64,000 bases of DNA from Nonomuraea rubra (GTDB taxonomy: Bacteria; Actinomycetota; Actinomycetes; Streptosporangiales; Streptosporangiaceae), in NCBI RefSeq assembly GCF_014207985.1, contig NZ_JACHMI010000001.1, positions 8,353,001 through 8,417,000 on the forward strand, in the 5' to 3' direction. Of this stretch, positions 26,012 to 35,725 are shown piece by piece (positions within the stretch are counted from its first letter, which is position 1; the number at the start of each line of letters is the position of its first letter). The position numbers and the translations under genes are program-made. The notes beneath the pieces are model-generated. The model saw nothing but the letters and a program-made list of their open reading frames with translations, was not told the origin of the DNA and did not search any database.

Positions 26012-27007
26012 CTAGTGACCCGCCCCCGCCCGGTCGCCCCGAGGCTCCTTCGCGCTCCGGCTCATCAACCCGAGCCTGATGAACAGCACCGGCGCCCCCA
26101 CCTGCACCCACAGGGCCAGCACCGCGTACCCCGCGTACGTCCCCACGGGGCCCTCCGGCAGCACTTCGCGCTCGGCGTACCAGATGAGCACCGCCACGAC
26201 AGTCCCGATCGCCCACCGCCCGGCCCGCGCGCCGAGCGGCCCGCCCGCGTCGAACCAGCCCAGCCGGTACATGATCGACGCCCCCGCCAGCGTGCCCAGC
26301 AGCACCCCGGCCAAGGACACGACGGTGTCCAGGCTCTCGGGGTCGATCGTCCCGGCCGCGCCCCAGCCCGGCGGCACCGTCCACCCGGCGTACGGCGCGT
26401 TGGCCAGCATCGCACCGCCGATCATCGCGCCGGACAGCACCGCGGACGCGGCGAGCTGCACCCGCAGCCGCTGCCCGCGCCACCACGCCGTCGCGGGCCG
26501 CTCCAGCCGCCGCACGAGCACCAGCACCAGCAGCCCGAGCAGCACGCCGGCGACCACGTCCGAGATGAAGTGCACGCCCAGATACACCCGGCTGAGGCAC
26601 ACCAGCACGACGATCACCCCGGCCGTCCACCACGCCCACGGCCTGGCCACCGCCGCGGCGAGCCGCCCCAGCGCCGCGGTGCCGATCTGCGCGTGCCCGG
26701 AAGGCAGCCCGAACGCCCCCTCCACGGAGAAGGCGTGGATCCTCGGATCGATCCAGTACGGCCTGGGCTGGTGGGCGGCGAGCTTGCCGATCGCGTTCGT
26801 GGTGGCGGCCGCCAGGACGGTGAACCCGAGCCGCAGCGCGAGCGCCGGGTCGACGCACCAGTAGAGCAGCGGCAGGCAGAGCAGGAAGAACGTGTCCGTG
26901 CCGAGCACCGACACCAGCTCCAGCACGGGCCGGACAGCGTCGGGCCAGCTCTGGAGCCAGGCGATCGGCCCCAGCTCCGCCAGGTGAAGGTCGTCCAGAA
27001 AATCCAC
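26012..27007 (-). CDS. PAP2-family membrane phosphatase
   Basis: The 331 residues include about eight membrane segments and the three-part PAP2 motif: KLAAHQPRP, PSGHA and SRVYLGVHFISDV. Family members dephosphorylate lipid pyrophosphates or phosphatidate on the outer face of the membrane. It is longer than typical PAP2 (about 200), with an extra C-terminal membrane half of unknown role. The start is GTG, with AGGA nearby. Confidence 0.87.
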   Translation of the reverse strand: MDFLDDLHLAELGPIAWLQSWPDAVRPVLELVSVLGTDTFFLLCLPLLYWCVDPALALRLGFTVLAAATTNAIGKLAAHQPRPYWIDPRIHAFSVEGAFGLPSGHAQIGTAALGRLAAAVARPWAWWTAGVIVVLVCLSRVYLGVHFISDVVAGVLLGLLVLVLVRRLERPATAWWRGQRLRVQLAASAVLSGAMIGGAMLANAPYAGWTVPPGWGAAGTIDPESLDTVVSLAGVLLGTLAGASIMYRLGWFDAGGPLGARAGRWAIGTVVAVLIWYAEREVLPEGPVGTYAGYAVLALWVQVGAPVLFIRLGLMSRSAKEPRGDRAGAGH

Positions 27008-27040
27008 GTTCCTGATCGGATCACACGGACTGCCGGCGCG

Positions 27041-28603
27041 TCACCGGATCTTGCGCAGCAGGGCCAGGAACATCGCGTCGGTGCCGTGCCGGTGCGGCCA
27101 GAACTGGGCGTGCGGCCCGTCGCCGAGCCCTTCGATCCCGGGCAGGTGGTCGCGGGCGTCGAGCTGCTCGACGTCCTTCCTGCGCGCCATGACGTCGCCC
27201 ACCACGACCCGGGTCTCGGCCAGGTGCGGCGAGCACGTCACGTAGGCCACGACGCCGCCGGGGCGCACGGCGTCGAGCGCCGTCTCCAGCAACCGCCGCT
27301 GCAGCTTGCCGAGCTCGGCGATGCCCGCCGGATCGCGCCGCCAGCGCGCCTCGGGCCGCCGCCGCAGCGCGCCGAGCCCGGTGCAGGGCGCGTCGAGCAT
27401 GACCCGGTCGAAGACGCCGGGCCGCCACGCGGGCTCGGTGCCGTCGGCGGTGACCACGGACGCGTCCCTGGTCGTCTCCCAGACCAGCCGCGCCCGGTGC
27501 GGCTGCACGTCGGCGGCCACCAACCGCGCCCCGCCGGGAAACGCCTCGGCGGCAGCGCCACCGCCCGCAGAGCCCGGCCCAGCGCCACCGCCTCCAGAGC
27601 CCGATCCGGCAACCGCACCCGCAGAGCCCGACCCGGCACCGTCGCTCTCGCCGCCCGCCGCACGACGCCGGGCCTCCTCGCTCAGCCCGGCGAGATCACC
27701 GTAAGTGGCGATGGCGTCCAGGAGCCCGGCCTTGCCGCCGGGCCCCGCGCACATGTCGAGCCACAACTCCTCACCGTCACCCTCCACCGGCACCCGGGTG
27801 AGCGCGAGCGCCACGAGCTGGCTGGCCTCGTCCTGGACGGCCGCGCGCGTCTCGGCCACGGCCTCGATCTGCCCGGGGTCGCCTTCCCGCAGGTAGGCGG
27901 CGTACGGCGAGTAACGCCCAGGAACGGCACCCGCGTCCTCCAGCTCCTCCACCGAGCTGCGCCCCGGCCGCGCGACCAGCGTCACCAGCGGACGGGCGTT
28001 GTCGGCGTCGAGCAGGCCGGCCAGCTCGTCGCCCGAGCCGAGCGCGTCGCGGAAGGCCGAGACGATCCAGCGGGGATGCCCGTAGGCGACCGCGAGGTGC
28101 CCGACCGGGTCGTCGGCCGGGTCGGGCGCCACGATGGGCACCCACTCCTCCAGCGTCCGAGAGCCGATCTTGCGCAGCACCGCGTTGACGAACTTGGCCG
28201 CGCCCTGGCCGATGCGCAGGCGTACCAGATCGACGGTGGTGCCGACGGCCGCGTGCGGCGGGACGCGCATGCGCAGCAGCTGGTGGGCGCCGATCCGCAG
28301 CGCGTCGCGCACGTCGGGGTCGGGCGCGCGGTCGCTGCACATCTCGATGATGGCGTCGTACGTGCCGAGCCCGCGCAGCGTCCCGTAGGCCAGCTCGGTG
28401 GCCAGCGCGGCATCGCGGCCCTTGATGCCCCGCTCGCGCAGCAGCCGCGGCAGCAGCAGGTTGGCGTACGCGTCGCGCTCGTCCACGGCGCGCACCACGT
28501 CGTAGGCCGCGTTGCGCGCCGGGTCCCGCGACGGCCTGCGCGGCCTGCCCGGGCGGTTGTCGCCGCCCCTGCCGCCGGCCCCCTGCTGCCCCCTGGTCTT
28601 CAT
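27041..28603 (-). CDS. rsmB: 16S rRNA m5C967 methyltransferase RsmB, with insertion
   Basis: About 520 residues (usual 430-470). An N-terminal NusB-like RNA-binding domain precedes a Rossmann methyltransferase domain with motif I LDMCAGPGGKAG, the motif IV cysteine in DAPCTGLGALRRRPEARW and the catalytic TC in VTCSPHLAE. A Ser/Gly/Ala-rich low-complexity insert of about 50 residues lies between motif I and the SAM-binding strand ARLVAADVQPHRARL. It modifies C967 (E. coli numbering) of 16S rRNA. The ATG at 28603 is preferred; it lies 13 bp after fmt. Confidence 0.93.
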   Translation of the reverse strand: MKTRGQQGAGGRGGDNRPGRPRRPSRDPARNAAYDVVRAVDERDAYANLLLPRLLRERGIKGRDAALATELAYGTLRGLGTYDAIIEMCSDRAPDPDVRDALRIGAHQLLRMRVPPHAAVGTTVDLVRLRIGQGAAKFVNAVLRKIGSRTLEEWVPIVAPDPADDPVGHLAVAYGHPRWIVSAFRDALGSGDELAGLLDADNARPLVTLVARPGRSSVEELEDAGAVPGRYSPYAAYLREGDPGQIEAVAETRAAVQDEASQLVALALTRVPVEGDGEELWLDMCAGPGGKAGLLDAIATYGDLAGLSEEARRRAAGGESDGAGSGSAGAVAGSGSGGGGAGPGSAGGGAAAEAFPGGARLVAADVQPHRARLVWETTRDASVVTADGTEPAWRPGVFDRVMLDAPCTGLGALRRRPEARWRRDPAGIAELGKLQRRLLETALDAVRPGGVVAYVTCSPHLAETRVVVGDVMARRKDVEQLDARDHLPGIEGLGDGPHAQFWPHRHGTDAMFLALLRKIR

Positions 28604-28616
28604 CGCCTCAACCTGA

Positions 28617-29543
28617 TCACTTGAACGTCTCGTCACCGTCGGGGCGAACCCCGCGGGCCCACTCCACGGCCCCCATCAGCCGCTTGCCCTGCGGCTGCAC
28701 CTCGCCCAGCTCCACCGCGTCGCTGGCCGTCCCGACCAGCACGGCCGTCTTCGTCGCGGCGACCTGCCCGGGCGCCAGCCGCTCCCCGGCGACCACCCGC
28801 ACCGGCCCCAGCTTCACCCGCTGGCCCCTGAACTCGCTCCACGCCCCCGGGTTGGGCGTGCAGGCCCGGATCAGCCGATCGACGTGCATGGCGGGCTTGG
28901 CCCAGTCGACCTGCGCGTCGCCCACGGCGATCTTGGGCGCGATCGTGATGCCGTCGGCGGGCTGCGGGCGGGCCTCCAGGGTGCCGTCCTCGACGCCGTC
29001 GAGGGTGGCGGCGAGCAGCCCCGCGCCCGACACCGACAGCCGCTCCAGCAGCGCCCCGCTCGTGTCGGACGTGCGGATCTCCTCGGTCACCACGCCGTAG
29101 ACGGGCCCGGCGTCCAGCTCCTTGACGATCTGGAACGTGCTCGCGCCGGTGATCTCGTCACCGTGCAGGATCGCGTGCTGGACGGGGGCGGCGCCGCGCC
29201 AGGCGGGCAGGATCGAGAAGTGCAGGTTGATCCAGCCGTGCCGGGGCACGTCGAGCGCCGACTGCGGCAGCAGGGCGCCGTAGGCGACCACGGGGCAGCA
29301 GTCGGGCTCCAGCGCCCTGAGCCGGTCGAGGAAGGCGGGGTCGCCGGCCTTCTGCGGGCGCAGCACCTCGATGCCCGCCTCCTCCGCGAGCTCGGCCACC
29401 GGCGAGGGGTGGACCTTGCGGCCGCGGCCCGACTGCGCGTCGGGGCGGGTGACGACCGCCACCACCTCGTGCCGGGGCGAGTCGATCAGGGTGCGCAGTG
29501 ACGGCAGTGCCGTCTCGGGCGTGCCCGCGAAGACCAGACGCAT
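28617..29543 (-). CDS. fmt: Methionyl-tRNA formyltransferase
   Basis: A 308-residue formyltransferase with [15 protein letters not shown] at the start, the loop [16 protein letters not shown], and the folate-binding [18 protein letters not shown]. It formylates initiator Met-tRNA with 10-formyl-THF. Together with def immediately upstream and rsmB downstream it forms the conserved def-fmt-rsmB unit. Confidence 0.96.
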   Translation of the reverse strand: MRLVFAGTPETALPSLRTLIDSPRHEVVAVVTRPDAQSGRGRKVHPSPVAELAEEAGIEVLRPQKAGDPAFLDRLRALEPDCCPVVAYGALLPQSALDVPRHGWINLHFSILPAWRGAAPVQHAILHGDEITGASTFQIVKELDAGPVYGVVTEEIRTSDTSGALLERLSVSGAGLLAATLDGVEDGTLEARPQPADGITIAPKIAVGDAQVDWAKPAMHVDRLIRACTPNPGAWSEFRGQRVKLGPVRVVAGERLAPGQVAATKTAVLVGTASDAVELGEVQPQGKRLMGAVEWARGVRPDGDETFK

Positions 29544-29547
29544 GCTC

Positions 29548-30096
29548 TCAGAGTGCCTTTCCGCCGGTGGCGTGGGGCGAGACCTTGATCACGGGGGCGG
29601 ACAGGCCGCTCCACTCCGCCTCGCGGACGGCCTTCATGGCCAGCTTGCGCTGCTTGGGGTCCATGCGGTCGATGAACAGGATGCCGTCGAGGTGGTCGGT
29701 CTCGTGCTGGAAGCAGCGGGCCATGAGGTCGGTGCCCTCCAGCGTGACCGGCTCGCCGTGCATGTCGAAGCCCTTGGCGACGGCGCGGATCGCGCGCGGC
29801 GTCGGGAACGACAGGCCGGGGAAGGACAGGCAGCCCTCCTCGCCCTCCTCGTCGAGCTCGGAGGAGAGGTCGAGGTCGGGGTTGATCAGGTGGCCGAGCC
29901 GGTCGTCCACGTAGTACGTGAACACGCGCAGCCCGACGCCGATCTGCGGGGCCGCCAGGCCCGCGCCCGGGGCGTCCATCATCGTGTCGGTCAGGTCCTT
30001 GACCAGCTTGCGCAGCTCCTTGTCGAAGTCGACGACAGGGGCCGCCGGGGTGCGCAGCACCGGATCTCCGAACAGCCGGATCGACTGGATCGCCAA
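29548..30096 (-). CDS. def: Peptide deformylase
   Basis: A 182-residue type I-like deformylase with all three motifs: [21 protein letters not shown] and QHETDHLDG (metal ligands Cys, His, His; catalytic Glu). It removes the N-formyl group from new proteins. I take the TTG at 30096 as start because GGAGTGA lies five bases upstream and homologues begin [14 protein letters not shown]; a GTG at 30105 overlaps that ribosome-binding site. Confidence 0.95.
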   Translation of the reverse strand: MAIQSIRLFGDPVLRTPAAPVVDFDKELRKLVKDLTDTMMDAPGAGLAAPQIGVGLRVFTYYVDDRLGHLINPDLDLSSELDEEGEEGCLSFPGLSFPTPRAIRAVAKGFDMHGEPVTLEGTDLMARCFQHETDHLDGILFIDRMDPKQRKLAMKAVREAEWSGLSAPVIKVSPHATGGKAL

Positions 30097-30168
30097 GGGG
30101 GTCACTCCGTTCTCAAGCGTGGATCAGCCCAGTTTAGTGCAGGTGCGGGCCCGATCAGGTGGCCCGCG

Positions 30169-31506
30169 CTAGCCGCCGTGGCGGGCGTGCTCCAGCGAAC
30201 GGGCCTTCATCGCGGCCTTGCGCGCCGCCTTGACCACGGCCTGGTCGTCGTGCGCGCCGGCCAGCATGTCGAGGACGGCGATCGTGTCGGGGTGGCCGAC
30301 CGCGGGCATCTCGCCCACCAGCTTGATCAGGTCCTCGCCGGGCTCGGGCGGGTCGATCCGGCCCGCGGCGGGGCCCGACAGGTGCATGAGGGCGGCCAGC
30401 GAGTCGACCGCGATCCAGGTGTGGTCCTCGGGGCTGAGGGTGGGGGCCTCGAGGTCGCGGATGTGCAGCCAGGAGGCGGCGTAGCGGCGCATCAGCGGAT
30501 GCTCCAGCGCCTGCCTGACCGGCGCCTCGGCCTCCGGCCCCAGCTCCTCCAGGATCGCGCCGACGGCGCCGCGCTGCCCGGCCGTGCCGGAGGCGGCGAT
30601 CTCGATCAGGTCGCGGGCGGCCGACTCCGGCGAGCGGCGCTCCAGCCAGCCGGCCACCGCGCTCTGCGTGGCGCTGCCCTTGACCAGCGCCTCCACCAGC
30701 TCGGCCGCCGACAGGTCGGCGAACACCTCCACCTCCGCGGCGGTCGGCGCGTCGTGCCCCTCGCGCAGCAGGTCGCGGCGGATGGCCCAGACGCCGAGCG
30801 GGGTGAGCGCGGTGCGGCCGGCGGCGGTCTGCTCGACCAGCCCGCAGTACGTCAGCAGCGACAGCGCCTCCAGCAGCTCCGCGGGCAGCGCGGCGGCGAT
30901 CTTGCGCATCTCGACGGGGCCCGGCGCGCAGGCGACCTCGTGGGACTGGAGGATGCCGCGGGCGAGGTTGGCCGTGGCCACCCCCGACCGTACGGAGTAG
31001 ATCGTGGCCAGCATCTCGGCCAGGTGACCGTCGACCACGGCGGAGCCGGTCAGGCCCTCGTCGGCGCGATCGAGCACGTCCATGACCACGCCGTCCCAGA
31101 ACTCCAGCGTGGCCTCCACCGTGAGCTGCATCGACAGCGGCCCCCGCGAGGCGCGGCCGCCCAGGATCTGCAGCAGGCCGGTGTTGACCGCGACGATCCA
31201 GATCAGGCGCAGGCGGGCGGCGGGCAGGCCGAGCTCCTCGGCGGCGGCAGCGGCGTCGGCCTCGGACAGGTGCATCTCGGGGGTGACCTGCCGCTCGCCC
31301 GTCCACGCGGTGAGCCTGATGGCGTCGGCCACGAGGGGCACGGCGGGCACCGCCCGGGCCAGCTCGGCGTCGGCCGCCAGCAGCACCGGCGGGAACGTCA
31401 GCGCCTCATGCTCCACGTGAGTCTCCTCAGGGGGCCGTGGAGGCACGGCGGCCTGCTCATCGATCAGCTTGCGCAGCTCGGCGAGGTCGAAGACGTTGTT
31501 TGCCAC
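30169..31506 (-). CDS. Uncharacterised protein, paralogue of next gene (445 aa)
   Basis: A 445-residue, Ala/Leu/Glu-rich helical protein of no family I can name. The middle has LSLLTYCGLVEQ and LTPLGVWAIRRDLL; the end has HPDTIAVLDMLAG then VVKAARKAAMKARS. The adjacent gene upstream (31544-33013) shares this end (KAARKAAFKARS) and the LTPLGVWGLREHYL segment, so they are diverged tandem paralogues. There is no membrane segment or enzyme motif. The LTPLG block resembles winged-helix domains with a small wing, which is only a suggestion. Confidence 0.75.
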   Translation of the reverse strand: MANNVFDLAELRKLIDEQAAVPPRPPEETHVEHEALTFPPVLLAADAELARAVPAVPLVADAIRLTAWTGERQVTPEMHLSEADAAAAAEELGLPAARLRLIWIVAVNTGLLQILGGRASRGPLSMQLTVEATLEFWDGVVMDVLDRADEGLTGSAVVDGHLAEMLATIYSVRSGVATANLARGILQSHEVACAPGPVEMRKIAAALPAELLEALSLLTYCGLVEQTAAGRTALTPLGVWAIRRDLLREGHDAPTAAEVEVFADLSAAELVEALVKGSATQSAVAGWLERRSPESAARDLIEIAASGTAGQRGAVGAILEELGPEAEAPVRQALEHPLMRRYAASWLHIRDLEAPTLSPEDHTWIAVDSLAALMHLSGPAAGRIDPPEPGEDLIKLVGEMPAVGHPDTIAVLDMLAGAHDDQAVVKAARKAAMKARSLEHARHGG

Positions 31507-31543
31507 CCACGAAACTTACTGCACACCGGTCACATGAGCGTAC

Positions 31544-33013
31544 TCAACGGATGCTCCGGGAGCGGGCTTTGAACGCGGCCTTGCGCGCCGCCTTGGCCAC
31601 CGTACCGTCGGGGATGGAACGTCCGAGCAGCTCCAGGACCTCGACGACGTCGGGGTGGTCGACCCGCCACATCTCCTCGATGAGGTGGGCAGGGGGGCCG
31701 GAGGCGGCCATGTTCTCGGCGAAGATCTCGGGGTCCTCCTCGGCCGCGGGCATGGCCAGGGCCAGCATGTCGACGCTGACCCAGAGCAGCTCGTCCTGGG
31801 TGAGCGGCGGCGCGGGCAGCTTCCTGGCGGCCAGCCAGTGGATGGCGTGCGGGCGCAGCTCCTGGTCCTCCAGGTAGCCACGGACGGCGGGCTCGGCCTC
31901 GGAGCCGAGACGGTCGACGATGGTGATGGCGATGCCGCGGGCCACCGCGGGCGCGCCGGAGGCGGCGGCCAGCAGCTCCGCGGCGGCCTCGCCGGCGTCC
32001 CTGCCGGACAGCCAGCGGCTGATGTCGTCCTCGGCGATCTCGGTGGGCACGCCGTCGAGCAGCCCCTCGATGAGCCCGAGCGCGTCGGACTCGGCCAGGT
32101 CGGGCGCCTGGGGCGCGTCGACGCCGAGCGAGAGGTAGTGCTCGCGCAGCCCCCAGACGCCCAGCGGCGTCAGCTCCGCGCAGTCGCCGGCGACCCTGAG
32201 CAGGCCGGTACGCTCCAGCCGGCCCAGCACGGCGGCCAGATCGACCTCGCCCTCGCCGGCCAGCTCGTCGAGGTACTCGCCGATCACGGTGACGGGCACC
32301 CGCACCTGGAGCCGGTAGATCATGTCGAACAGGTCGTACAGCCCCTCGTCCAGGGCCGCCGAGCCGGTGACCGCGCCGCCGGTGTCCTGCTCCAGCAGGT
32401 GGGCCACGCGCCGCGCCCAGGCGTCCAGCGGGTCGCCGCCGCCTTGCAGCGGCTCCTCCGCCAGCATCGGGACGCCGGCCAGCGCGGCCCGCAGCTCCTC
32501 CGGCGCGGCCAGCCGCACGGCGGGCAGCGGCGTGCAGCCCGGGCAGTCGCAGGGCGCCTCGCCCAGGTCGGGCAGCTCGCCGGAGGGGATGGCGATCGAC
32601 TGCTCGAGCGACTCGGGGCCGATGGAGCTGAACAGGCTCTTGGCCATGCCGAAGTTGGAGGTGTCGGCGAGCGCCTCGGACATGCGGGGCGCGATGTCGT
32701 CCAGCCGCTCGCGCATCCGCGCGGCCGTGTCACCGCTCACCTGGGCGGCCTCGGCGAGGTAGTCGACGAGGGTGCGGGCGGCGGCGACGGTCTCCGGCGC
32801 GCTCTCCGGTGGAGCGATGACCTTGCGCGGGTAGATGGACAGCAGGAGCTCGTCGAAGGTCTCCGGAGTGAAATCACCCAGTTCGTTGACGTTGAGGTAG
32901 TCGCTGGCGTAGTCGCAGAGCAGGCGGACCTCGTCCGCGTCCACCTCGACTTCCCGCGCACGGCCCCATGCACGCAGGTCGTCGATGGCCTGGTTCACCC
33001 ATTCGATCGACAC
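31544..33013 (-). CDS. Uncharacterised protein with CxCxxC motif (489 aa)
   Basis: The protein has 489 residues and starts at GTG. An N-terminal region (MSIEWVNQAIDDLRAWGR) is absent from its paralogue. A CDCPGCTPLP cysteine cluster near residue 165 could bind metal. The LTPLGVWGLREHYL block lies near 285, and the C-terminus ends VAKAARKAAFKARSRSIR. I do not recognise a function. It sits between priA upstream and the smaller paralogue downstream, separated by 37 bp, so the two are probably co-transcribed. Confidence 0.75.
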   Translation of the reverse strand: MSIEWVNQAIDDLRAWGRAREVEVDADEVRLLCDYASDYLNVNELGDFTPETFDELLLSIYPRKVIAPPESAPETVAAARTLVDYLAEAAQVSGDTAARMRERLDDIAPRMSEALADTSNFGMAKSLFSSIGPESLEQSIAIPSGELPDLGEAPCDCPGCTPLPAVRLAAPEELRAALAGVPMLAEEPLQGGGDPLDAWARRVAHLLEQDTGGAVTGSAALDEGLYDLFDMIYRLQVRVPVTVIGEYLDELAGEGEVDLAAVLGRLERTGLLRVAGDCAELTPLGVWGLREHYLSLGVDAPQAPDLAESDALGLIEGLLDGVPTEIAEDDISRWLSGRDAGEAAAELLAAASGAPAVARGIAITIVDRLGSEAEPAVRGYLEDQELRPHAIHWLAARKLPAPPLTQDELLWVSVDMLALAMPAAEEDPEIFAENMAASGPPAHLIEEMWRVDHPDVVEVLELLGRSIPDGTVAKAARKAAFKARSRSIR

Positions 33014-33062
33014 AGGGGCACGCTAACGGGTGACCAACGGATGAGCGAATCGGGGAAACGGT

Positions 33063-35381
33063 CTAAATCAGGTCGAGAGGGTCGACACTCACCCTCACGA
33101 CATCTGGCGTCTTTCTGGCCGCACGCACCCCGCTGGCCCCTTTGAGCGCGGCGGCCAGCGCCGCTCCCCCGGCCCTGCGTACCCGGATCATGGCGCGTTC
33201 CTGGCCGGACTCGTCCACCGGGACGGGCCCGAGCACCTGGGCGTCGGGCGGGAGGCGGACCTCGTCCAGCATCTGCCTGACCGCACTGGCCGCGCCGGTG
33301 AGCGTGGCCATCCGCACCGCCGGCGGGAAGCCCAGCTCCGCGCGGTCGCCGAGCTCACGCTCGGCGTGCGTGATCGGATCCCACCTCAGCAGGGCCTGTA
33401 CGGCCGGCAGCGCCGCGTCCCCGAGCACGACCAGCTCGGCGGCGGGACGCAGCAGGGCCGCGGCGTTCATCCACCGGCGCACCGTCTCCTCGGCCGCCCG
33501 CAGGTCCGCCCGCCCCAGCAGCGCCCACCCGTCCAGCAGCACGGCCGCCGCGTACCCGCCCTCCGGCACGGGCTCCGCGCCCGGGGTCGCGACGACCAGC
33601 GCGCGGGTGGCGGGCACGGTGGCCAGCACGCCGTCACGTCCCGAGGTCCGCACCGGCACGGAGGGGAAGGCCCGGCCGAGCTCCTCCGCCGTACGCCTGG
33701 CGCCGGTGACGACGGCCCGCAGGCGCGGGCTGCCGCAGGACGGGCACCGCCAATCGGCGTCCACCCGGCCGCACCACCGGCAGTACGGGGCCGCGTGGCC
33801 ACCCCTGAGCGCCAGCGGCCCATGACACAGCGGCCCCTGCCCACCCGGCAGGCCCGCACCCGGCAGGCCCGCACCCGGCAGGCCCGCACCCGGCAGGCCC
33901 GCACCCGGCAGGCCCGCACCCGGCAGGCCCGCACCCGGCAGGTCCGCACCCGGCAGGTCCGCAGCAGGAAGGTCGTGCTCCGGGGTAGCCAGCGCGATCT
34001 GCGCCTGCCCGCCCGGGGGGACACCGGTTTGCGCGCCCGGTTCCGAGTGCGGGTGCGCCGGCCCAGGAAGGCGAGGGCCGGTGCGGGTGGGGGGCAGGAC
34101 ACAGCGGGCGGGGGCGCGGCAGTGCCGGCAGGCCAGCGCGGGCAGGTAGCCGCGCCTGGGCACCTGCACCAGCACCGGGCCGCTCTCCAGGCCGAGCCGC
34201 AGGGCGCGCCAGGCGATGCTGGGCAGGCGGGCCTGCCGGGCCGCCTGGTCCTTGGCCAGCTCGGCGTCCTCGCCCGCCGGGCGTACGCGGGGCGCCAGGG
34301 TCCTGATCGTCGTGCGCGCCGCCACGATCGGCCTGGCCCAGCCGCTCGCGACGAGCTGGGTGGCCTCGGCCGTGCGGGCGTAGCCGCCGATGAGCAGGCC
34401 CGCGCCGGTCCTGTGGGCGCGCAGGCCGAGCACCTCGCGGGCGTGCGGGTACGGGGCCAGGCGTTCGGCGTGCAGGTCGTCGCCGTCGTCCCAGATGGCC
34501 ACCAGGCCGAGCTCCGCGACGGGGGCGAACATGGCGGCCCTGGTGCCGACCACGGCCCGCACCTCGCCCCGCAGCACCCTCAGCCACCGCCGGTACCGCT
34601 CGGCTGGCCCCAGGTCGGCCGTGAGCGCCACGTGCCTGCCGGGGCCGAGCAGCCGCCCGAACTCCGCGTCGGCCAGCGCCACGTCCTTCCCGTCGGGGAC
34701 CACGACGACCGCTCCCCTGCCGCCGTCGAGCGTGGCCCGCACCGCCTCGGCCACGGCCCCGGCCCACCCCCTCGCTCCCGGCAGCGCCGACCACACGGCC
34801 CGGGGCGCGCGGCCGTCGCGCAGGGCGTCGAGAAAGGAGGATCCGGTGGGGTAGGCGTCCCACGCGCTCGGGGACGGGGCCGGCGGTGGACTCTCGGACG
34901 TGTCCTGGTCCTGGGAGTCCGCGGGCGGGTCGGTCTTCCTGGGCTCCGACTCGGCCTTGGCGTGGCGGGGCGGCACGGCCAGGCGGAGTACGTCGGTGAG
35001 GGTGCCCGCGTACCGGTCGGCCACCGCCCTGGCCAGGCCGGCGATCTCCGGGGTGAGCACCCGCTCGGGCGAGACCACCCGTTCCAGCGGGGTGAGCCTG
35101 CCCTCGTGCTCGCTCTCGGGCACCCGTTCCAGCAGGAACCCGTCCACGAGCTTGCCCGCGAACCGCACCCGCACCCGCACGCCCGGCTCGGCCGTCTCGT
35201 GCATGGTCCCGGGAACGAGGTAGTCGAAGGGCCGGTCGAGGTGCGGCAGCGGGCTGTCCACGACGACCCTGGCCACGGGGTTCTCCGGGGCGGGGACGGG
35301 CGCGCCCTTGGTGTCCTTCGACGACTGCGCGGGCCGCACGGCTTCGAGCGGCAGGAGCGCGTCGTCGGAGGAAGGGGTCAC
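33063..35381 (-). CDS. priA: PriA-like primosomal protein N', helicase motifs degenerate
   Basis: A 772-residue actinobacterial PriA. The N-terminal DNA-binding domain (PLPHLDRPFDYLVP) is intact. There is no Walker A GxGKT; the DEAH-like position reads DDGDD, so it is probably not an ATP-driven helicase, as noted for actinobacterial PriA in general. Zinc-binding cysteines are CRHCRAPARC and CRWCGRVDADWRCPSCG. Between them lies an insert of about 85 residues including a tandem (GAGLP) array coded by 15-bp repeats. It probably still acts in replication restart as a loader platform. metK lies upstream on the same strand. Confidence 0.9.
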   Translation of the reverse strand: MTPSSDDALLPLEAVRPAQSSKDTKGAPVPAPENPVARVVVDSPLPHLDRPFDYLVPGTMHETAEPGVRVRVRFAGKLVDGFLLERVPESEHEGRLTPLERVVSPERVLTPEIAGLARAVADRYAGTLTDVLRLAVPPRHAKAESEPRKTDPPADSQDQDTSESPPPAPSPSAWDAYPTGSSFLDALRDGRAPRAVWSALPGARGWAGAVAEAVRATLDGGRGAVVVVPDGKDVALADAEFGRLLGPGRHVALTADLGPAERYRRWLRVLRGEVRAVVGTRAAMFAPVAELGLVAIWDDGDDLHAERLAPYPHAREVLGLRAHRTGAGLLIGGYARTAEATQLVASGWARPIVAARTTIRTLAPRVRPAGEDAELAKDQAARQARLPSIAWRALRLGLESGPVLVQVPRRGYLPALACRHCRAPARCVLPPTRTGPRLPGPAHPHSEPGAQTGVPPGGQAQIALATPEHDLPAADLPGADLPGAGLPGAGLPGAGLPGAGLPGAGLPGAGLPGGQGPLCHGPLALRGGHAAPYCRWCGRVDADWRCPSCGSPRLRAVVTGARRTAEELGRAFPSVPVRTSGRDGVLATVPATRALVVATPGAEPVPEGGYAAAVLLDGWALLGRADLRAAEETVRRWMNAAALLRPAAELVVLGDAALPAVQALLRWDPITHAERELGDRAELGFPPAVRMATLTGAASAVRQMLDEVRLPPDAQVLGPVPVDESGQERAMIRVRRAGGAALAAALKGASGVRAARKTPDVVRVSVDPLDLI
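33841..33960. repeat. Eight 15-bp tandem repeats inside priA
   Basis: The unit GCACCCGGCAGGCCC occurs eight times in a row. The first copy differs by one base and the last two have GGTCC in place of GGCCC; a decayed ninth follows. In the priA frame each unit gives five residues (GAGLP or GADLP). The length, a multiple of three, keeps the frame with any copy number. Confidence 0.95.
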
Positions 35382-35610
35382 GCAAAAGGTCTACCAGACC
35401 CACGGCCGCGCCCACGCCCACGACGTGAGCCCCGGCCACGCCCCGATGCGACGGCGCAGGCCCCCGTTAGAGCGCACGCCGGAAGACGATTACCCCCGGA
35501 ACAGCGCACGCTCGAAGACGGGCCCCTGCGGCCGGAACCACCCTTCGGGCACACCCGGAACCGAAGCCACGCCCGGACCCGGAGCCACGCCAGCCCGGCG
35601 CGCCCCGCGG

Positions 35611-35725
35611 TGACACGAAACCCGATGCCGCCGCTCCCGGTCACACGAAAGCGGTGCCGCCTCCCGGACGCACCACAAACCGCCGCCCCTCGGGCACGCG
35701 AAAAACCGGTGCCGCCCCTCTCGGG
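35611..35725. repeat. Four degenerate tandem repeats leading into the metK terminator
   Basis: Four successive 27-31-bp units (35611-35640, 35641-35667, 35668-35694, 35695-35725) share the pattern CACRCGAAA, then CCGGTGCCGCC, then CTCCCGG or CCTCTCGGG. The last unit is the left half of the metK terminator. The rest of the 35382-35610 gap is GC-rich with ACCCGGA-type short repeats and no gene I can support. Confidence 0.7.

Noticed and set aside
25304..28624. Long plus-strand frame across rpe, PAP2 and rsmB
   Set aside because: It spans three real minus-strand genes and their gaps, with His/Arg/Pro-rich sequence. It is a shadow.
33841..33960. CRISPR-like array
   Set aside because: Fifteen-base units without spacers, in frame inside priA. 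It is a coding tandem repeat.
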